Shown here in pieces: positions 15,040 through 23,225 of a DNA stretch of 64,000 nt. The stretch comes from Actinoplanes philippinensis (GTDB lineage: Bacteria; Actinomycetota; Actinomycetes; Mycobacteriales; Micromonosporaceae). A program made the translations under genes and the position numbers. The stretch lies in contig NZ_FONV01000011.1 in NCBI RefSeq assembly GCF_900113015.1, positions 1-64,000 of the forward strand. The letters are read 5' to 3'. The notes beneath the pieces are model-generated. The model did no database searches. It saw nothing but the letters and a program-made list of their open reading frames with translations, and had not been told where the DNA came from. The first letter of the stretch is position 1; each line of letters starts with the position of its first letter.

Positions 15040-16245
15040 ATGTCCATCGATCACCGCCGGCTCGGCCGCGAGCTGAACCTCTTCGACTCCGACCCGCTGA
15101 TCGGCGCGGGCCTGCCGTTCTGGCTGCCCGACGGCGCCGCCGCGCGCCACGAGGTGGAGTCCTATCTGTACGACCTGGAGCGGCGCGCCGGATACCGGCA
15201 CGTGTACTCACCGGCCCTGGGCAAACGCCGGATGTACGAGCTGTCCGGTCATTGGCGCAACTTCGCCGACGACATGTTCCCGCCGATGCGTGTCGGCGAC
15301 GACGAGCTGGTGCTGCGGCCTAGCCTGTGCCCGCATCACGCCCTGATCTTCAAGTCGCGCGGGCGGTCGTACCGGGAACTGCCGTTGCGGATCGCCGAAC
15401 TGGGACCGATGTACCGGGCGGAGCGGTCCGGCGTGGTCGGCGGCCTGTCCCGGGTCCGGCAGATGCTGCTCAACGACGCGCACCTCTTCTGCGCCGAGGA
15501 GCAGGCCGGCGCCGAGGTGGCCGGGGTGCTGGCGCTGATGCGGCAGGTGCACGCGGCGCTCGGCATGGGCCCGGTCTCCTTCCAGCTGTCGCTGCGCGGC
15601 CCGGGGAAGAAGTACGGCGGGAACGACGACTCGTGGGCGCGGGCCGAGGCTCTGCTGCGCGGGGCGCTGGCCGACGCCGGGGTGGAGTACGTGGCGGTCG
15701 AGGGGGAGGCCGCGTTCTACGGGCCGAAGATCGACGTGCAGGTCGCCGACCCGTCCGGCCGGGAGTGGACCCTCGCGACCGTGCAGATCGACTACCACCA
15801 GCCGGAGCGGTTCGAGCTGGAGTACGTGGACGCGAGCGGCGGACGGAGCCGGCCGGTGATGGTGCACCGCAGCCTGGCCGGCTCGATGGAGCGGCTGTTC
15901 GGGCACCTGATCGAGGTGCACGAGGGGGCGTTCCCGGTCTGGTACGCACCGGTCCAGCTGGCGGTCCTGCCGATCGGCGCCGACCAGGACGCGGCCGCCC
16001 GCTCGTTCGCGGACTCGGCGGCCGACCTGCGGGTGGAGGTGGTGCACGACGGCTCGGTCGGCGCGCGCATCCGGGATCACCGCAAGGTCCCGTACCTCGC
16101 GGTGATCGGCGCCCGGGAGGCCGCCGCCGGCGAGGTGGCCCTCCGGCTCCGCGACGGGAGCCGCCTCGACCCGATGCCCCAGGCGGCGGCGATCGACCTG
16201 ATCAAGGCCGCCGCCCGGGAACAGCGGTCAGGAAGCGGGAGCTGA
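15040..16245 (+). CDS. threonyl-tRNA synthetase paralogue lacking TGS and editing domains
   Basis: A 401-residue class II synthetase equivalent to the catalytic plus anticodon-binding part of ThrRS. Full-length enzymes are about 640-690 residues. Motif 2 (RIAELGPMYRAERSG) and motif 3 (VMVHRSLAGSMERLFG) are intact. The zinc ligands of ThrRS appear conserved: Cys in RPSLCPHH, His in NDAHLFC and His in VMVHRS. The C-terminal anticodon domain begins near APVQLAVLPIG. Loss of the N-terminal editing domain means it could not clear Ser-tRNA-Thr. It has a good AAGGAG site and sits behind a Thr-codon attenuator. It could be a stress- or resistance-type second ThrRS. Confidence 0.88.
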   Translation: MSIDHRRLGRELNLFDSDPLIGAGLPFWLPDGAAARHEVESYLYDLERRAGYRHVYSPALGKRRMYELSGHWRNFADDMFPPMRVGDDELVLRPSLCPHHALIFKSRGRSYRELPLRIAELGPMYRAERSGVVGGLSRVRQMLLNDAHLFCAEEQAGAEVAGVLALMRQVHAALGMGPVSFQLSLRGPGKKYGGNDDSWARAEALLRGALADAGVEYVAVEGEAAFYGPKIDVQVADPSGREWTLATVQIDYHQPERFELEYVDASGGRSRPVMVHRSLAGSMERLFGHLIEVHEGAFPVWYAPVQLAVLPIGADQDAAARSFADSAADLRVEVVHDGSVGARIRDHRKVPYLAVIGAREAAAGEVALRLRDGSRLDPMPQAAAIDLIKAAAREQRSGSGS

Positions 16246-17817
16246 CGTGCGGGCCAGGCCGTACGTGAGCGCGTCGACCAGGGCGGTCCAGCTGGCCTCG
16301 ACGATGTTCTCGTGCACGCCGACGGTGGTCCACTCGCGATTGTGGTCGCTGGTCTCCAGCAGCACCCGGGTCACGGCGTTCGTACCGTGGCTGCCCTCCA
16401 GGATCCGCACCTTGTAGTCGGTCAGCTCGAACGACCTGAGGTGCGGGTAGTGGCCGGTCAGCGCGGTACGCAGCGCCTCGTCCAGGGCGTTCACCGGACC
16501 GTTGCCCTCGGCCGTGGCGATCACCCGCTCGCCGCGGACCCGTACCTTCACGGTCGCCTCGGAGATCACCGTGCCGTCCTCGCGGTGCTCGACCAGCACC
16601 CGGTACGACTCCAGGGTGAACGGCCGGGCCAGGTCCGCGCCGGGCAGCTCGCTGCGGACGAGCAGCTCGAACGAGGCGTCAGCGGCCTCGAACGACCAGC
16701 CGGTCGCCTCCAGGTCCTTGACCTTCCGGGTCACCTTCGTCAGGGTGTCCGGGTGGCCGGCCAGGTCCAGTCCGAGCTCACGGCTCTTGAGCTCGATGCT
16801 GGCCCGGCCGGCCATCTCCGTCACCAGGATCCGCATGTCGTTGCCCACCACTGAGGGGTCGATGTGGTTGTAGAGCAGCGGATCCACCTTGATCGCACTC
16901 GCGTGCAGGCCCGCCTTGTGGGCGAACGCCGCGGCCCCGACATAGGCCTGGTGGGTGTCGGGGGCGATGTTGGCGATCTCGGCGAGCGCGGTGGAGACCC
17001 GCGTCGCCTTCTCCAGGCATCCGTCCGGTAGGACCTTCAGCCCGAGCTTGAGTTGCAGGTTGCTGACGACGGCGAACAGATCGGCGTTGCCGGGACGCTC
17101 GCCGTAGCCGTTGGCCGTGCACTGGAAGTGCCGGACGCCCGCCTCGACGGCGGCGACCGTGTTCGCCACAGCGCAGGCGGTGTCGTTCTGGCAGTGGATG
17201 CCGAGCCGGTCGGCGCTCACCCCGGTCATCGCCACGACCTGCTCGATCGCCTTCGTGACCATCGACGGGAGCATGCCGCCGTTGGTGTCGCACATGACGA
17301 CCCGCTCGGCACCGGCCTCGAACGCCGCCTTCACGACGCTCGCCGTGTACTCCGGGTCGTGGCGGAAGCCGTCGAAGAAGTGCTCACAGTCGACGAACGC
17401 GCGCCGCCCGTTCGCCACCAGGTGCCGGACCGTGTCCCGGACCATGTCCAGGTTCTCCTCGCCGGTGGTGCGCAGCGCCCGCTCCACGTGCCGGATGTCC
17501 GATTTCGCGACCACGCAGACCACCGGGGTCTCCGCGTCGAGCAGCGCCTTGACCTGCGGATCCTCGGCCACGTCGACGCCCGCCTTGCGGGTCGCGCCGA
17601 ACGCGACGAGCACCGCGTGTTTCAGGTCCAGCTCGGTCTTCGCCCGTTCGAAGAACTCGGTGTCCTTGGGCATGGCGCCCGGCCAGCCGCCCTCGATGAA
17701 ACCCACGCCGAACTCGTCCAGCAGGCGCGCGACCGCGAGCTTGTCGGCGACCGTGTAGCTGATTCCCTCACGCTGCCCGCCGTCCCGCAGCGTCGTGTCG
17801 AACACCTGGTAGTCCAT
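16228..17817 (-). CDS. cimA: citramalate synthase
   Basis: A 529-residue enzyme of the alpha-isopropylmalate/homocitrate synthase family. It shows VFDTTLRDGGQREGIS at the start, HCQNDTACAVANT (metal-binding), the catalytic FQCTANGYGERPGNADL region and a C-terminal LeuA-type allosteric domain (SFELTDYKVRILEGSHGTNAV). This combination identifies the CimA type that condenses pyruvate and acetyl-CoA to citramalate, the threonine-independent entry to isoleucine. The start at 17817 (MDYQVFDTTLRDG) follows an AAAGGA site; 14 extra codons upstream are ignored. A leader peptide and terminator precede it. The 3' end overlaps the convergent ThrRS paralogue by 18 bases. Confidence 0.93.
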   Translation of the reverse strand: MDYQVFDTTLRDGGQREGISYTVADKLAVARLLDEFGVGFIEGGWPGAMPKDTEFFERAKTELDLKHAVLVAFGATRKAGVDVAEDPQVKALLDAETPVVCVVAKSDIRHVERALRTTGEENLDMVRDTVRHLVANGRRAFVDCEHFFDGFRHDPEYTASVVKAAFEAGAERVVMCDTNGGMLPSMVTKAIEQVVAMTGVSADRLGIHCQNDTACAVANTVAAVEAGVRHFQCTANGYGERPGNADLFAVVSNLQLKLGLKVLPDGCLEKATRVSTALAEIANIAPDTHQAYVGAAAFAHKAGLHASAIKVDPLLYNHIDPSVVGNDMRILVTEMAGRASIELKSRELGLDLAGHPDTLTKVTRKVKDLEATGWSFEAADASFELLVRSELPGADLARPFTLESYRVLVEHREDGTVISEATVKVRVRGERVIATAEGNGPVNALDEALRTALTGHYPHLRSFELTDYKVRILEGSHGTNAVTRVLLETSDHNREWTTVGVHENIVEASWTALVDALTYGLARTSAPAS

Positions 17818-17861
17818 CGGGGAAAGTCCTTTCGATCGGTCACCCGCCGAGCACAACAAAA

Positions 17862-17887
17862 AGACCCCCCGCGGATGCGGGAGGTCT
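17862..17887 (-). terminator. attenuator terminator upstream of cimA
   Basis: Minus-strand stem of 11 bp (17877-17887 with 17862-17872, one G-U pair, loop ATCC) followed by TTTTTGTTG. It lies 44 bases before the cimA start and after the leader-peptide stop, which is attenuator geometry. Confidence 0.85.
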
Positions 17888-17915
17888 GCGCGTCGGCGGA
17901 GAGTCAGCCGGCGCG

Positions 17916-17960
17916 CTAGGTGCGAATAATCAGCACGGAGCGGGTCACGATCCGAAGCAT
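17916..17960 (-). CDS. branched-chain leader peptide of cimA
   Basis: A 14-codon frame ending TAG. It translates to MLRIVTRSVLIIRT, with Ile-Val early and Val-Leu-Ile-Ile together (GTG CTG ATT ATT), so five of the last eleven residues are branched-chain. It lies 28 bases before the terminator stem. Regulation by charged tRNA-Ile/Val/Leu of a gene in isoleucine synthesis is the natural reading. It has not been shown experimentally here. Confidence 0.8.
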   Translation of the reverse strand: MLRIVTRSVLIIRT

Positions 17961-18063
17961 GCCACGGGCTGCCACGACATGAGACCGAAATCCACTGGCT
18001 GAGACGACGGGAGTGACGAATTCGACCCGTCGAGCGGTCGCCGGCGCCGGTTAGGTTGGGACC

Positions 18064-18810
18064 GTGGTCGCCGAATCGTATTCACGAAGTCTCCCGTTCA
18101 CGAAGGCCTACAACTTCCGGGACGTCGGCGGTTACGCCGGCCTCGACGGGCGGCGGGTCCGCTGGCGGCGGCTGTTCCGGGCCGACTCCCTGCACCGGAT
18201 GCGCGAGGCCGACGGCGAGGCGTTCGCCGCCCTCGGCATCCGCACCGTCATCGACCTGCGCCGCGAGTTCGAGGTGCAGAAATTCGGCCGGGTCCCCGAG
18301 GAGCACGGCGTCGACTACCGCAACCTGGTGATCCGGCACGTCGACTGGGAGGAGATCGAGCACTCCACGGACACCGTGCACGAGCGTTGGCTGGCCGACC
18401 GCTACCTGAACTTCGCCGAGGACGGCCGCGAGGGCATCGCCGGCTCGCTGCGGGTCATCGCGAACGCCGACGCCGCCCCGGTCGTGGTGCACTGCATGGC
18501 CGGCAAGGACCGGACCGGCACGGTGTGCGCGCTGACACTGTCCCTGCTCGGCGTGTCCGACGAGGACATCGCCGCCGACTACGCCCTGACCACGGCGGCG
18601 ATGCGGCCGCTCACCGAGTACCTGCTGCGGGCCAACCCGGAAGCGGTCAAGGGCAACGAGCACATGTTCGACTCCCCCGCCGAGGCGATGCTGCTCTTCC
18701 TCGACGATCTGCGCGCCCTGCACGGCTCGGTCGAGGCCTACGCCAAGGAGATCGGCGTGACCGACGACGAGCTGCGCTCCCTGCGGTCCCACATGCTTAC
18801 CGACATCTAG
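18064..18810 (+). CDS. tyrosine/serine protein phosphatase, dual-specificity type
   Basis: A 248-residue phosphatase with the CX5R signature VVHCMAGKDRTG near residue 141-152. The N-terminal FTKAYNFRDVGGYAGLDGRRVRWRRLFRADSLH block is characteristic of the bacterial PTP family that includes lipid phosphatase LipA and MptpB-like enzymes. Start is GTG at 18064, with a TTAGGTT -10-like element about 14 bases upstream, so it may be leaderless. The substrate (phosphotyrosine, phosphoserine or phosphoinositide) cannot be assigned. Confidence 0.88.
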   Translation: MVAESYSRSLPFTKAYNFRDVGGYAGLDGRRVRWRRLFRADSLHRMREADGEAFAALGIRTVIDLRREFEVQKFGRVPEEHGVDYRNLVIRHVDWEEIEHSTDTVHERWLADRYLNFAEDGREGIAGSLRVIANADAAPVVVHCMAGKDRTGTVCALTLSLLGVSDEDIAADYALTTAAMRPLTEYLLRANPEAVKGNEHMFDSPAEAMLLFLDDLRALHGSVEAYAKEIGVTDDELRSLRSHMLTDI

Positions 18811-18872
18811 GGGTACGACTATCTCGTCCAGCGACTACCCTTCGAGGAGCAACTAGGTGTAGGTTAAGGGCC

Positions 18873-19754
18873 ATGCCCTCGCAGGTACACGAGGTCCTGA
18901 TCGACATGTTCCGCAGCCGGCCTTCCCTGGCTGCGGAACTCCTCGACGGACCGTTACACGACAGCCTCCCCGCCTACGACGAGGCCCACTTGGCCTCAGC
19001 CGACCTGACCGACGTAGCTCCCACCGAGTACAGAGCCGACGCCGTCGTCACCCTGACCCGCATGGGCGAGATCGTCTTCGCGGTCGTCGTCGAGGTGCAG
19101 AGACGCGTCGACAAGAAGAAACGGCGAAGTTGGCCGGTCTACGTCACGACACTGCACGCCCGATTGGGCTGCCCAGTCGATCTGTTGATCGTCTGCACCC
19201 ATCAAAAGGTGGCTGACTGGGCAGCCGAGCCGATCACCATCAGCCTTTCGCCGTCAGCCATCCATCCGCTGGCGTTGGGCCCCGCCCAGACCCCCGTCGT
19301 CACTGACGTGAAATCCGCCCGGCGAGTGCCCGAATTGGCGGTGCTGTCCATCCTCGCCCACGCAACTCGATCGGATCCCATCCCGCGGTTCGAGGCGTTT
19401 CTCTCGGCACTCGATGTCATCGAAACCGAGCGAGCGTTTCTATACCATGACTTCGTGCTCTCGGTGCTTCCCGCTGCTGCGCGCAAGCTGTTGGAGGATT
19501 ACATGACCACCACGGACTACCCGTTCCAGAGCGAGTTCGCCAAGCGAAACTTCGCTGACGGCAAGCAAGAGGGCAGGGCCGAGGCCAAGGCTCAGGACAT
19601 CCTCACGATTCTCGACGCACGCGGTGTCACGGTGGCCGACAAGGCACGCAAGACGATCACCGACTGCGTCGATCTCGAGCAACTCGACCGATGGATCCGT
19701 CGGGCGGCGACAGCAGCACGGGTTGAGGATCTGGACGGCTCGCTGGGCAGTTGA
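18873..19754 (+). CDS. Rpn/PD-(D/E)XK-like putative nuclease family protein
   Basis: A 293-residue protein of the family found repeatedly in actinobacteria near transposase-like Rpn proteins. A nuclease-like core is suggested by YRADAVVTLTR (Asp56) followed by FAVVVEVQ (Glu74, Gln76), the ExQ version of the PD-(D/E)XK motif. The C-terminal 70 residues form a charged linker (DGKQEGRAEAKAQD) and a compact module (ILDARGVTVADKARKTITDC, then WIRRAATAARVEDL). This module occurs alone at 13027 and 19800. Function is unknown; nucleic-acid cleavage is inference. CTAGGTGTAGGTT just upstream resembles the promoter of the 13027 paralogue. Confidence 0.75.
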   Translation: MPSQVHEVLIDMFRSRPSLAAELLDGPLHDSLPAYDEAHLASADLTDVAPTEYRADAVVTLTRMGEIVFAVVVEVQRRVDKKKRRSWPVYVTTLHARLGCPVDLLIVCTHQKVADWAAEPITISLSPSAIHPLALGPAQTPVVTDVKSARRVPELAVLSILAHATRSDPIPRFEAFLSALDVIETERAFLYHDFVLSVLPAAARKLLEDYMTTTDYPFQSEFAKRNFADGKQEGRAEAKAQDILTILDARGVTVADKARKTITDCVDLEQLDRWIRRAATAARVEDLDGSLGS

Positions 19755-19799
19755 GGTCGCGAAGCTCACCAGCCATATCCGCGAGCCGCCGGAGGACCC

Positions 19800-20048
19800 A
19801 TGCCCCCATTTCCGATGGACTACCCCTATCCGAGCCCTTGGTACAGGAGCGAATGGGCACGCGCTCAGTACGCCGAGGGTACGGCCTACGCACTCCTCGG
19901 ATTTCTTGACGCACGTAATGTTCTGATGTCGGACCCCGAGCGCGCGACGATCGCCACCTGCAGAGATCAGCACCAGCTCGACTATTGGATCTGGAAGTCG
20001 GCCACCGCAGCGCGGCTTGAGGACCTGGGTGACCCCTTCGGCAAATGA
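19800..20048 (+). CDS. small protein, stand-alone Rpn C-terminal module
   Basis: An 82-residue protein whose C-terminal half (LLGFLDARNVLMSDPERATI, then LDYWIWKSATAARLEDLGDPF) aligns with the last 55 residues of the protein encoded just upstream at 18873. The first 30 residues (MPPFPMDYPYPSPWYRSEW) are unlike the paralogues. It lies 45 bases downstream on the same strand, so co-expression is likely. It has diverged (WIWKS instead of WIRRA), which argues for an old duplication rather than a recent fragment. Confidence 0.6.
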   Translation: MPPFPMDYPYPSPWYRSEWARAQYAEGTAYALLGFLDARNVLMSDPERATIATCRDQHQLDYWIWKSATAARLEDLGDPFGK

Positions 20049-20135
20049 GAGCCGGCCCCTGAGCGCCGAGGGACGAAATGCCCTGCGCGTGCTACAGCCG
20101 AAATGGGCCGCAGCACCCAGCATGGTGGGCCCGGG

Positions 20136-20169
20136 ACGGGTGGGTGCGTTTGTGGGCGCTCCCACCCGT
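20136..20169 (-). terminator. terminator after ilvE
   Basis: Inverted repeat ACGGGTGGG (20136-20144) and CCCACCCGT (20161-20169) in the gap beyond the ilvE stop codon. No T-run. It should end the minus-strand ilvE transcript and the plus-strand transcript arriving from 19800. Confidence 0.6.
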
Positions 20170-20182
20170 ACCACCAAAGGGT

Positions 20183-21280
20183 TTAAAGGACTCGGTGGAC
20201 CCAGCCGAAGGGGTCCTCGGCGCGGCCCCGCTGGATGTCGACCAGCTCCTTGCGGATGGCCATGGTGACCTCGCCGGACCCGCCGTCGGCGACGGTGAAG
20301 TCGCCGCCCTCGCTCTTGATCGTGCCGATCGGGGTGATCACGGCTGCGGTGCCGCAGGCGAAGGCCTCGCGGACCCGGCCGGACGCCGCGCCCTCACGCC
20401 ACTCCTCCAGGCTGATCGGGCGCTCCTCGACCTTGCGGCCGGCACGCTCGGCCAGCTTGATCACCGAGTCGCGGGTGATGCCGGGCAGGATCGTGCCGGT
20501 GAGCGGCGGGGTGATCAGGCTGCCGTCGTCGAGGACGAGGAAGACGTTCATGCCGCCGAGCTCGTCGATGTACTTGCGTTCCACCGCGTCGAGGTAGACG
20601 ACCTGGTCGCAGCCGTGCTCGGACGCCTCGGCCTGGGCGGAGAGACCCGCGGCGTAGTTGCCGCCGCACTTGGCCGCGCCGGTGCCCCCGGGCGCCGCGC
20701 GGGTGAAGTCGGGCGTCACCCAGATGCTGACCGGTTTGACGCCGCCGGAGAAGTAGGGACCGACCGGGGACGCGATGACCAGGTAGAGGTACTCGTTGGC
20801 CGGGCGGACGCCGAGGAACACCTCGCTCGCGTAGGCGAAGGGGCGCAGGTAGAGGCTGCCCTCCGGGTCCTCGGGGATCCAGTTGCGGTCGATCTTGATG
20901 ATCTCGTGGAGGGACTGGAGGAACGTGTCGACCGGCAGGGCCGGCATCGCCATCCGGGCCGCGGACTGGTTGAACCGGTTCGCGTTCGCATCCGGGCGGA
21001 ACATCGCGACACCACCGTCGGGTGTCGTGTACGCCTTCAGACCCTCGAAGATCTCCTGCGCGTAGTGCAGGACGGCACTCGCCGGGTCCATCGGGATCGG
21101 CCCACGGGCCTCGACGCGCGGCTCATACCAGCCCTTGCCGTCGGCGTAGCGCACCGTGACCATGTGGTCGGTGAAGATGCGGCCGAAACCGGGGTTGGCC
21201 AGCAGTGCGGCGCGGTCCGCGTCGCTGACGGGTGCCGGGTTCGGACGGATCTCGAAATCGAGGTGGTCACCACCGCTCAT
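20183..21280 (-). CDS. ilvE: branched-chain amino acid aminotransferase
   Basis: A 365-residue fold-type IV PLP aminotransferase of the long class II type (usual length about 360). Landmarks are LHYAQEIFEGLKAY, VWVTPDF-like substrate strands, the PLP-binding lysine in AVERKYIDELGGMNVF and the late GTAAVITPIG loop. It carries out the last step of Ile, Val and Leu synthesis with glutamate. It lies downstream of leuB on the same strand with a 143-base gap that contains an AT-rich segment (TTATTTTTTAAC), so it may have its own promoter. Confidence 0.95.
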   Translation of the reverse strand: MSGGDHLDFEIRPNPAPVSDADRAALLANPGFGRIFTDHMVTVRYADGKGWYEPRVEARGPIPMDPASAVLHYAQEIFEGLKAYTTPDGGVAMFRPDANANRFNQSAARMAMPALPVDTFLQSLHEIIKIDRNWIPEDPEGSLYLRPFAYASEVFLGVRPANEYLYLVIASPVGPYFSGGVKPVSIWVTPDFTRAAPGGTGAAKCGGNYAAGLSAQAEASEHGCDQVVYLDAVERKYIDELGGMNVFLVLDDGSLITPPLTGTILPGITRDSVIKLAERAGRKVEERPISLEEWREGAASGRVREAFACGTAAVITPIGTIKSEGGDFTVADGGSGEVTMAIRKELVDIQRGRAEDPFGWVHRVL

Positions 21281-21423
21281 AACAGGTGGACCTGCTTTCT
21301 GCGCAGAAGTTTGGAAGCATGCGTGGGCACCCGTAGTGCCCCATGAATTTACCCCGAACGGTCGTTAAAAAATAATGACCGTGGGTGAGCAGCCCCGTAG
21401 GGCTGAGTGACGAGACCGGCCGG

Positions 21424-22455
21424 TCAGACGGCTGCGGCGACCCGGTCGCCGACTTCGGCGGTACGCAGCGGCGCGCCCGGAGCCCGGGACGCGACCTCGG
21501 CCGCGACCGCCTCGGTTACTCGCCGGGCCTCGTCGAGCTTGCCCAGGTGCTCCAGCAGCAGGGCCGCGGACAGGATGGCGGCCGCCGGGTCGGCGATGCC
21601 CTTGCCGGCGATGTCCGGCGCGGAGCCGTGCACGGGCTCGAACGTCGACGGGTAGATGCGCTCCGGGTTGACGGAGCCGCTGGCCGCCATGCCGATACCG
21701 CCGGTCACGGCCGCGGCGATGTCGGTGAGGATGTCACCGAAGAGGTTGTCGGTCACCACGACGTCATACCGCTGCGGGTTCGTCACGAGGAACATGCTGG
21801 CCGCGTCGACGTGCTGATACTCGGTGGTGACGTCGGGGTGCTCCGAGGCGGCGGCGGCGAACGCCCGCGACCACAGGTTGCCGGCGTGGGTCAGCACGTT
21901 GGTCTTGTGCACCAGGGTGACGTGGCGGCGATCGCGGCGCTGGGCGCGGGCGAACGCGTCACGGATGACCCGCTCGACGCCGTGCCGCGTGTTGAGGCTC
22001 TCCTCGGTGGCGATCTCGGCGGGCGTGTTCTTGTGCAGCACGCCGCCGGCGCCGACGTAGAGGCCCTCGGTGCCCTCGCGAACCACGACCAGGTCGATCT
22101 CGCCGGGCTTCACACCGGCCAGCGGGCTGGCGGTGCCGGGCCACAGCTTCGACGGGCGCAGGTTCACATACTGGTCGAAGTCGAAACGCAGCTTGAGCAG
22201 CAGGCCGCGCTCCAGGACGCCCGGCGGGACGCTCGGGTCGCCGATGGCGCCCAGCAGGATCGCGTCGTGGCCGGCCAGCTCGTCCTGCACGGACTGCGGC
22301 AGCACCTCACCGGTGCGGTTGTAGAGGCGGGCGCCCAGGTCATACTCGTTGTAGGCGACTCCGGGGAGGACGGCGTCGATGACCTTGCGGGCCTCAGCGG
22401 TCACCTCGGTACCGATGCCGTCACCGCCGACAACCGCGATCCGCGCCACGCCCAC
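21424..22455 (-). CDS. leuB: 3-isopropylmalate dehydrogenase
   Basis: A 343-residue decarboxylating dehydrogenase of the leucine pathway. It opens [18 protein letters not shown] and carries the substrate-binding arginines and the metal site segment [21 protein letters not shown], with [19 protein letters not shown] near the C-terminus. A GTG at 22455 preceded by GGGGGAG is the best start; a longer in-frame frame to 22632 lacks support. The 385-base gap upstream contains a strong hairpin. The length is slightly under the usual 350-360. Confidence 0.94.
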   Translation of the reverse strand: MGVARIAVVGGDGIGTEVTAEARKVIDAVLPGVAYNEYDLGARLYNRTGEVLPQSVQDELAGHDAILLGAIGDPSVPPGVLERGLLLKLRFDFDQYVNLRPSKLWPGTASPLAGVKPGEIDLVVVREGTEGLYVGAGGVLHKNTPAEIATEESLNTRHGVERVIRDAFARAQRRDRRHVTLVHKTNVLTHAGNLWSRAFAAAASEHPDVTTEYQHVDAASMFLVTNPQRYDVVVTDNLFGDILTDIAAAVTGGIGMAASGSVNPERIYPSTFEPVHGSAPDIAGKGIADPAAAILSAALLLEHLGKLDEARRVTEAVAAEVASRAPGAPLRTAEVGDRVAAAV

Positions 22456-22840
22456 GTCAACTCCCCCAACGATTCTGATGAACCCTGGCCAGGCTACTCG
22501 CCCGTCCCGATCACCGGTACGGCAGTCCCACCAGTTGAACGGGCGATCAGCCGATGAACGGCGAACAGCCCCCGGACCGCGGCAAACGGTCACGGGGGCT
22601 GTAGCGACGAGAAATCCCGCCGGGATACGCACCGCTCGCCCCGAAGACAGACACCATCACCCGAAGACAGGCCCGTACGAGACGTGCGGCTTGGGGAACA
22701 ACGCTAGCGAGACGGACTTATGACGCGCAAGGCACCGGCCCCGCGTGTCGTCAACCACTTCGTTCCGGCACGGCGTGGCTCTCCTGCGTGTCGGGCGACC
22801 GGTTCGCGACGGCGGGGGCCGTGGGTGGCACCATGCGCCG
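22456..22840. other. divergent leader region upstream of leuB
   Basis: This 385-base gap between leuB and the small plus-strand gene has no protein-coding gene I can support. It holds a hairpin at 22565-22602, two CCCGAAGACAG direct repeats (about 22640 and 22662), and presumably divergent promoters. I searched the leuB strand for a leucine-rich leader peptide and found none. Confidence 0.5.
22565..22602 (-). terminator. hairpin in leuB leader, possible attenuator
   Basis: Outer stem ACAGCCCCCG/CGGGGGCTGT (10 bp) continues into GACCG/CGGTC with a single-base bulge. It stands 110 bases upstream of the leuB start. It has no T-run beyond it. It could attenuate leuB, but with no leader peptide this is weaker than the cimA and ilvB cases. 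Confidence 0.4.
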
Positions 22841-23191
22841 GTGAGTTTCGACCTTGTGGTGTGGGCCATGGGCCAGACGGCGGATCAGGACGCGGTCCGG
22901 GCCGCGAACGCGCGCTGCTTCAGCGGTGATCATCCACAGCGCGCCGCCGACCCTCGCGTGGTCGCCTTCTACGACGCCGTGACCAGCCATTACCCGGATC
23001 GCGGGCCGGGTGCCGCGGAGGCCGGGTCGCCGTGGGCGAGCGCCCCGCTGCACGCCGCAGCCGACCACATCCACATGAGACTCGACGAGAACTGCGCGGA
23101 CGTGGTGCTCGAGATGATCGAGAAGTACGCCGCGCAGTTCCACCTCGACCTGCTCGATCTGCAGGACGGCTCGGTCTACCGGGCGTTCTAG
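22841..23191 (+). CDS. small conserved hypothetical protein
   Basis: A 116-residue acidic soluble protein starting with GTG (MSFDLVVWAMGQTADQ). It has a conserved-looking middle (RVVAFYDAVTSHYPD) and an amphipathic end (ADVVLEMIEKYAAQFHLDLLDLQ). The general pattern resembles small actinobacterial hypothetical proteins that begin MSFDLAVW. No function is known to me. Its TAG stop lies within the stem of the terminator shared with convergent serA. Confidence 0.7.
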   Translation: MSFDLVVWAMGQTADQDAVRAANARCFSGDHPQRAADPRVVAFYDAVTSHYPDRGPGAAEAGSPWASAPLHAAADHIHMRLDENCADVVLEMIEKYAAQFHLDLLDLQDGSVYRAF

Positions 23192-23225
23192 GGTCCGTTT
23201 CGGAATGCGGCCGAAACGGACCCTA
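23189..23225. terminator. bidirectional terminator between 22841 gene and serA
   Basis: Perfect 15-bp stem (23189-23203 and 23211-23225) with a 7-base loop. The TAG stop codons of both convergent genes are the outermost bases of the two arms, so a single palindrome ends both reading frames and both transcripts. Confidence 0.88.

Noticed and set aside
18873-20048. Insertion sequence or transposase remnant
   Set aside because: The nuclease-like protein resembles Rpn-type proteins, but no terminal inverted repeats, target duplications or transposase signature were seen.
20078-21346. Plus-strand 422-codon frame opposite ilvE
   Set aside because: Antisense shadow of ilvE caused by high GC; no family features.
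21281-21423. Possible leader peptide before ilvE
   Set aside because: The short frames run into ilvE without a stop and are not rich in branched-chain codons.
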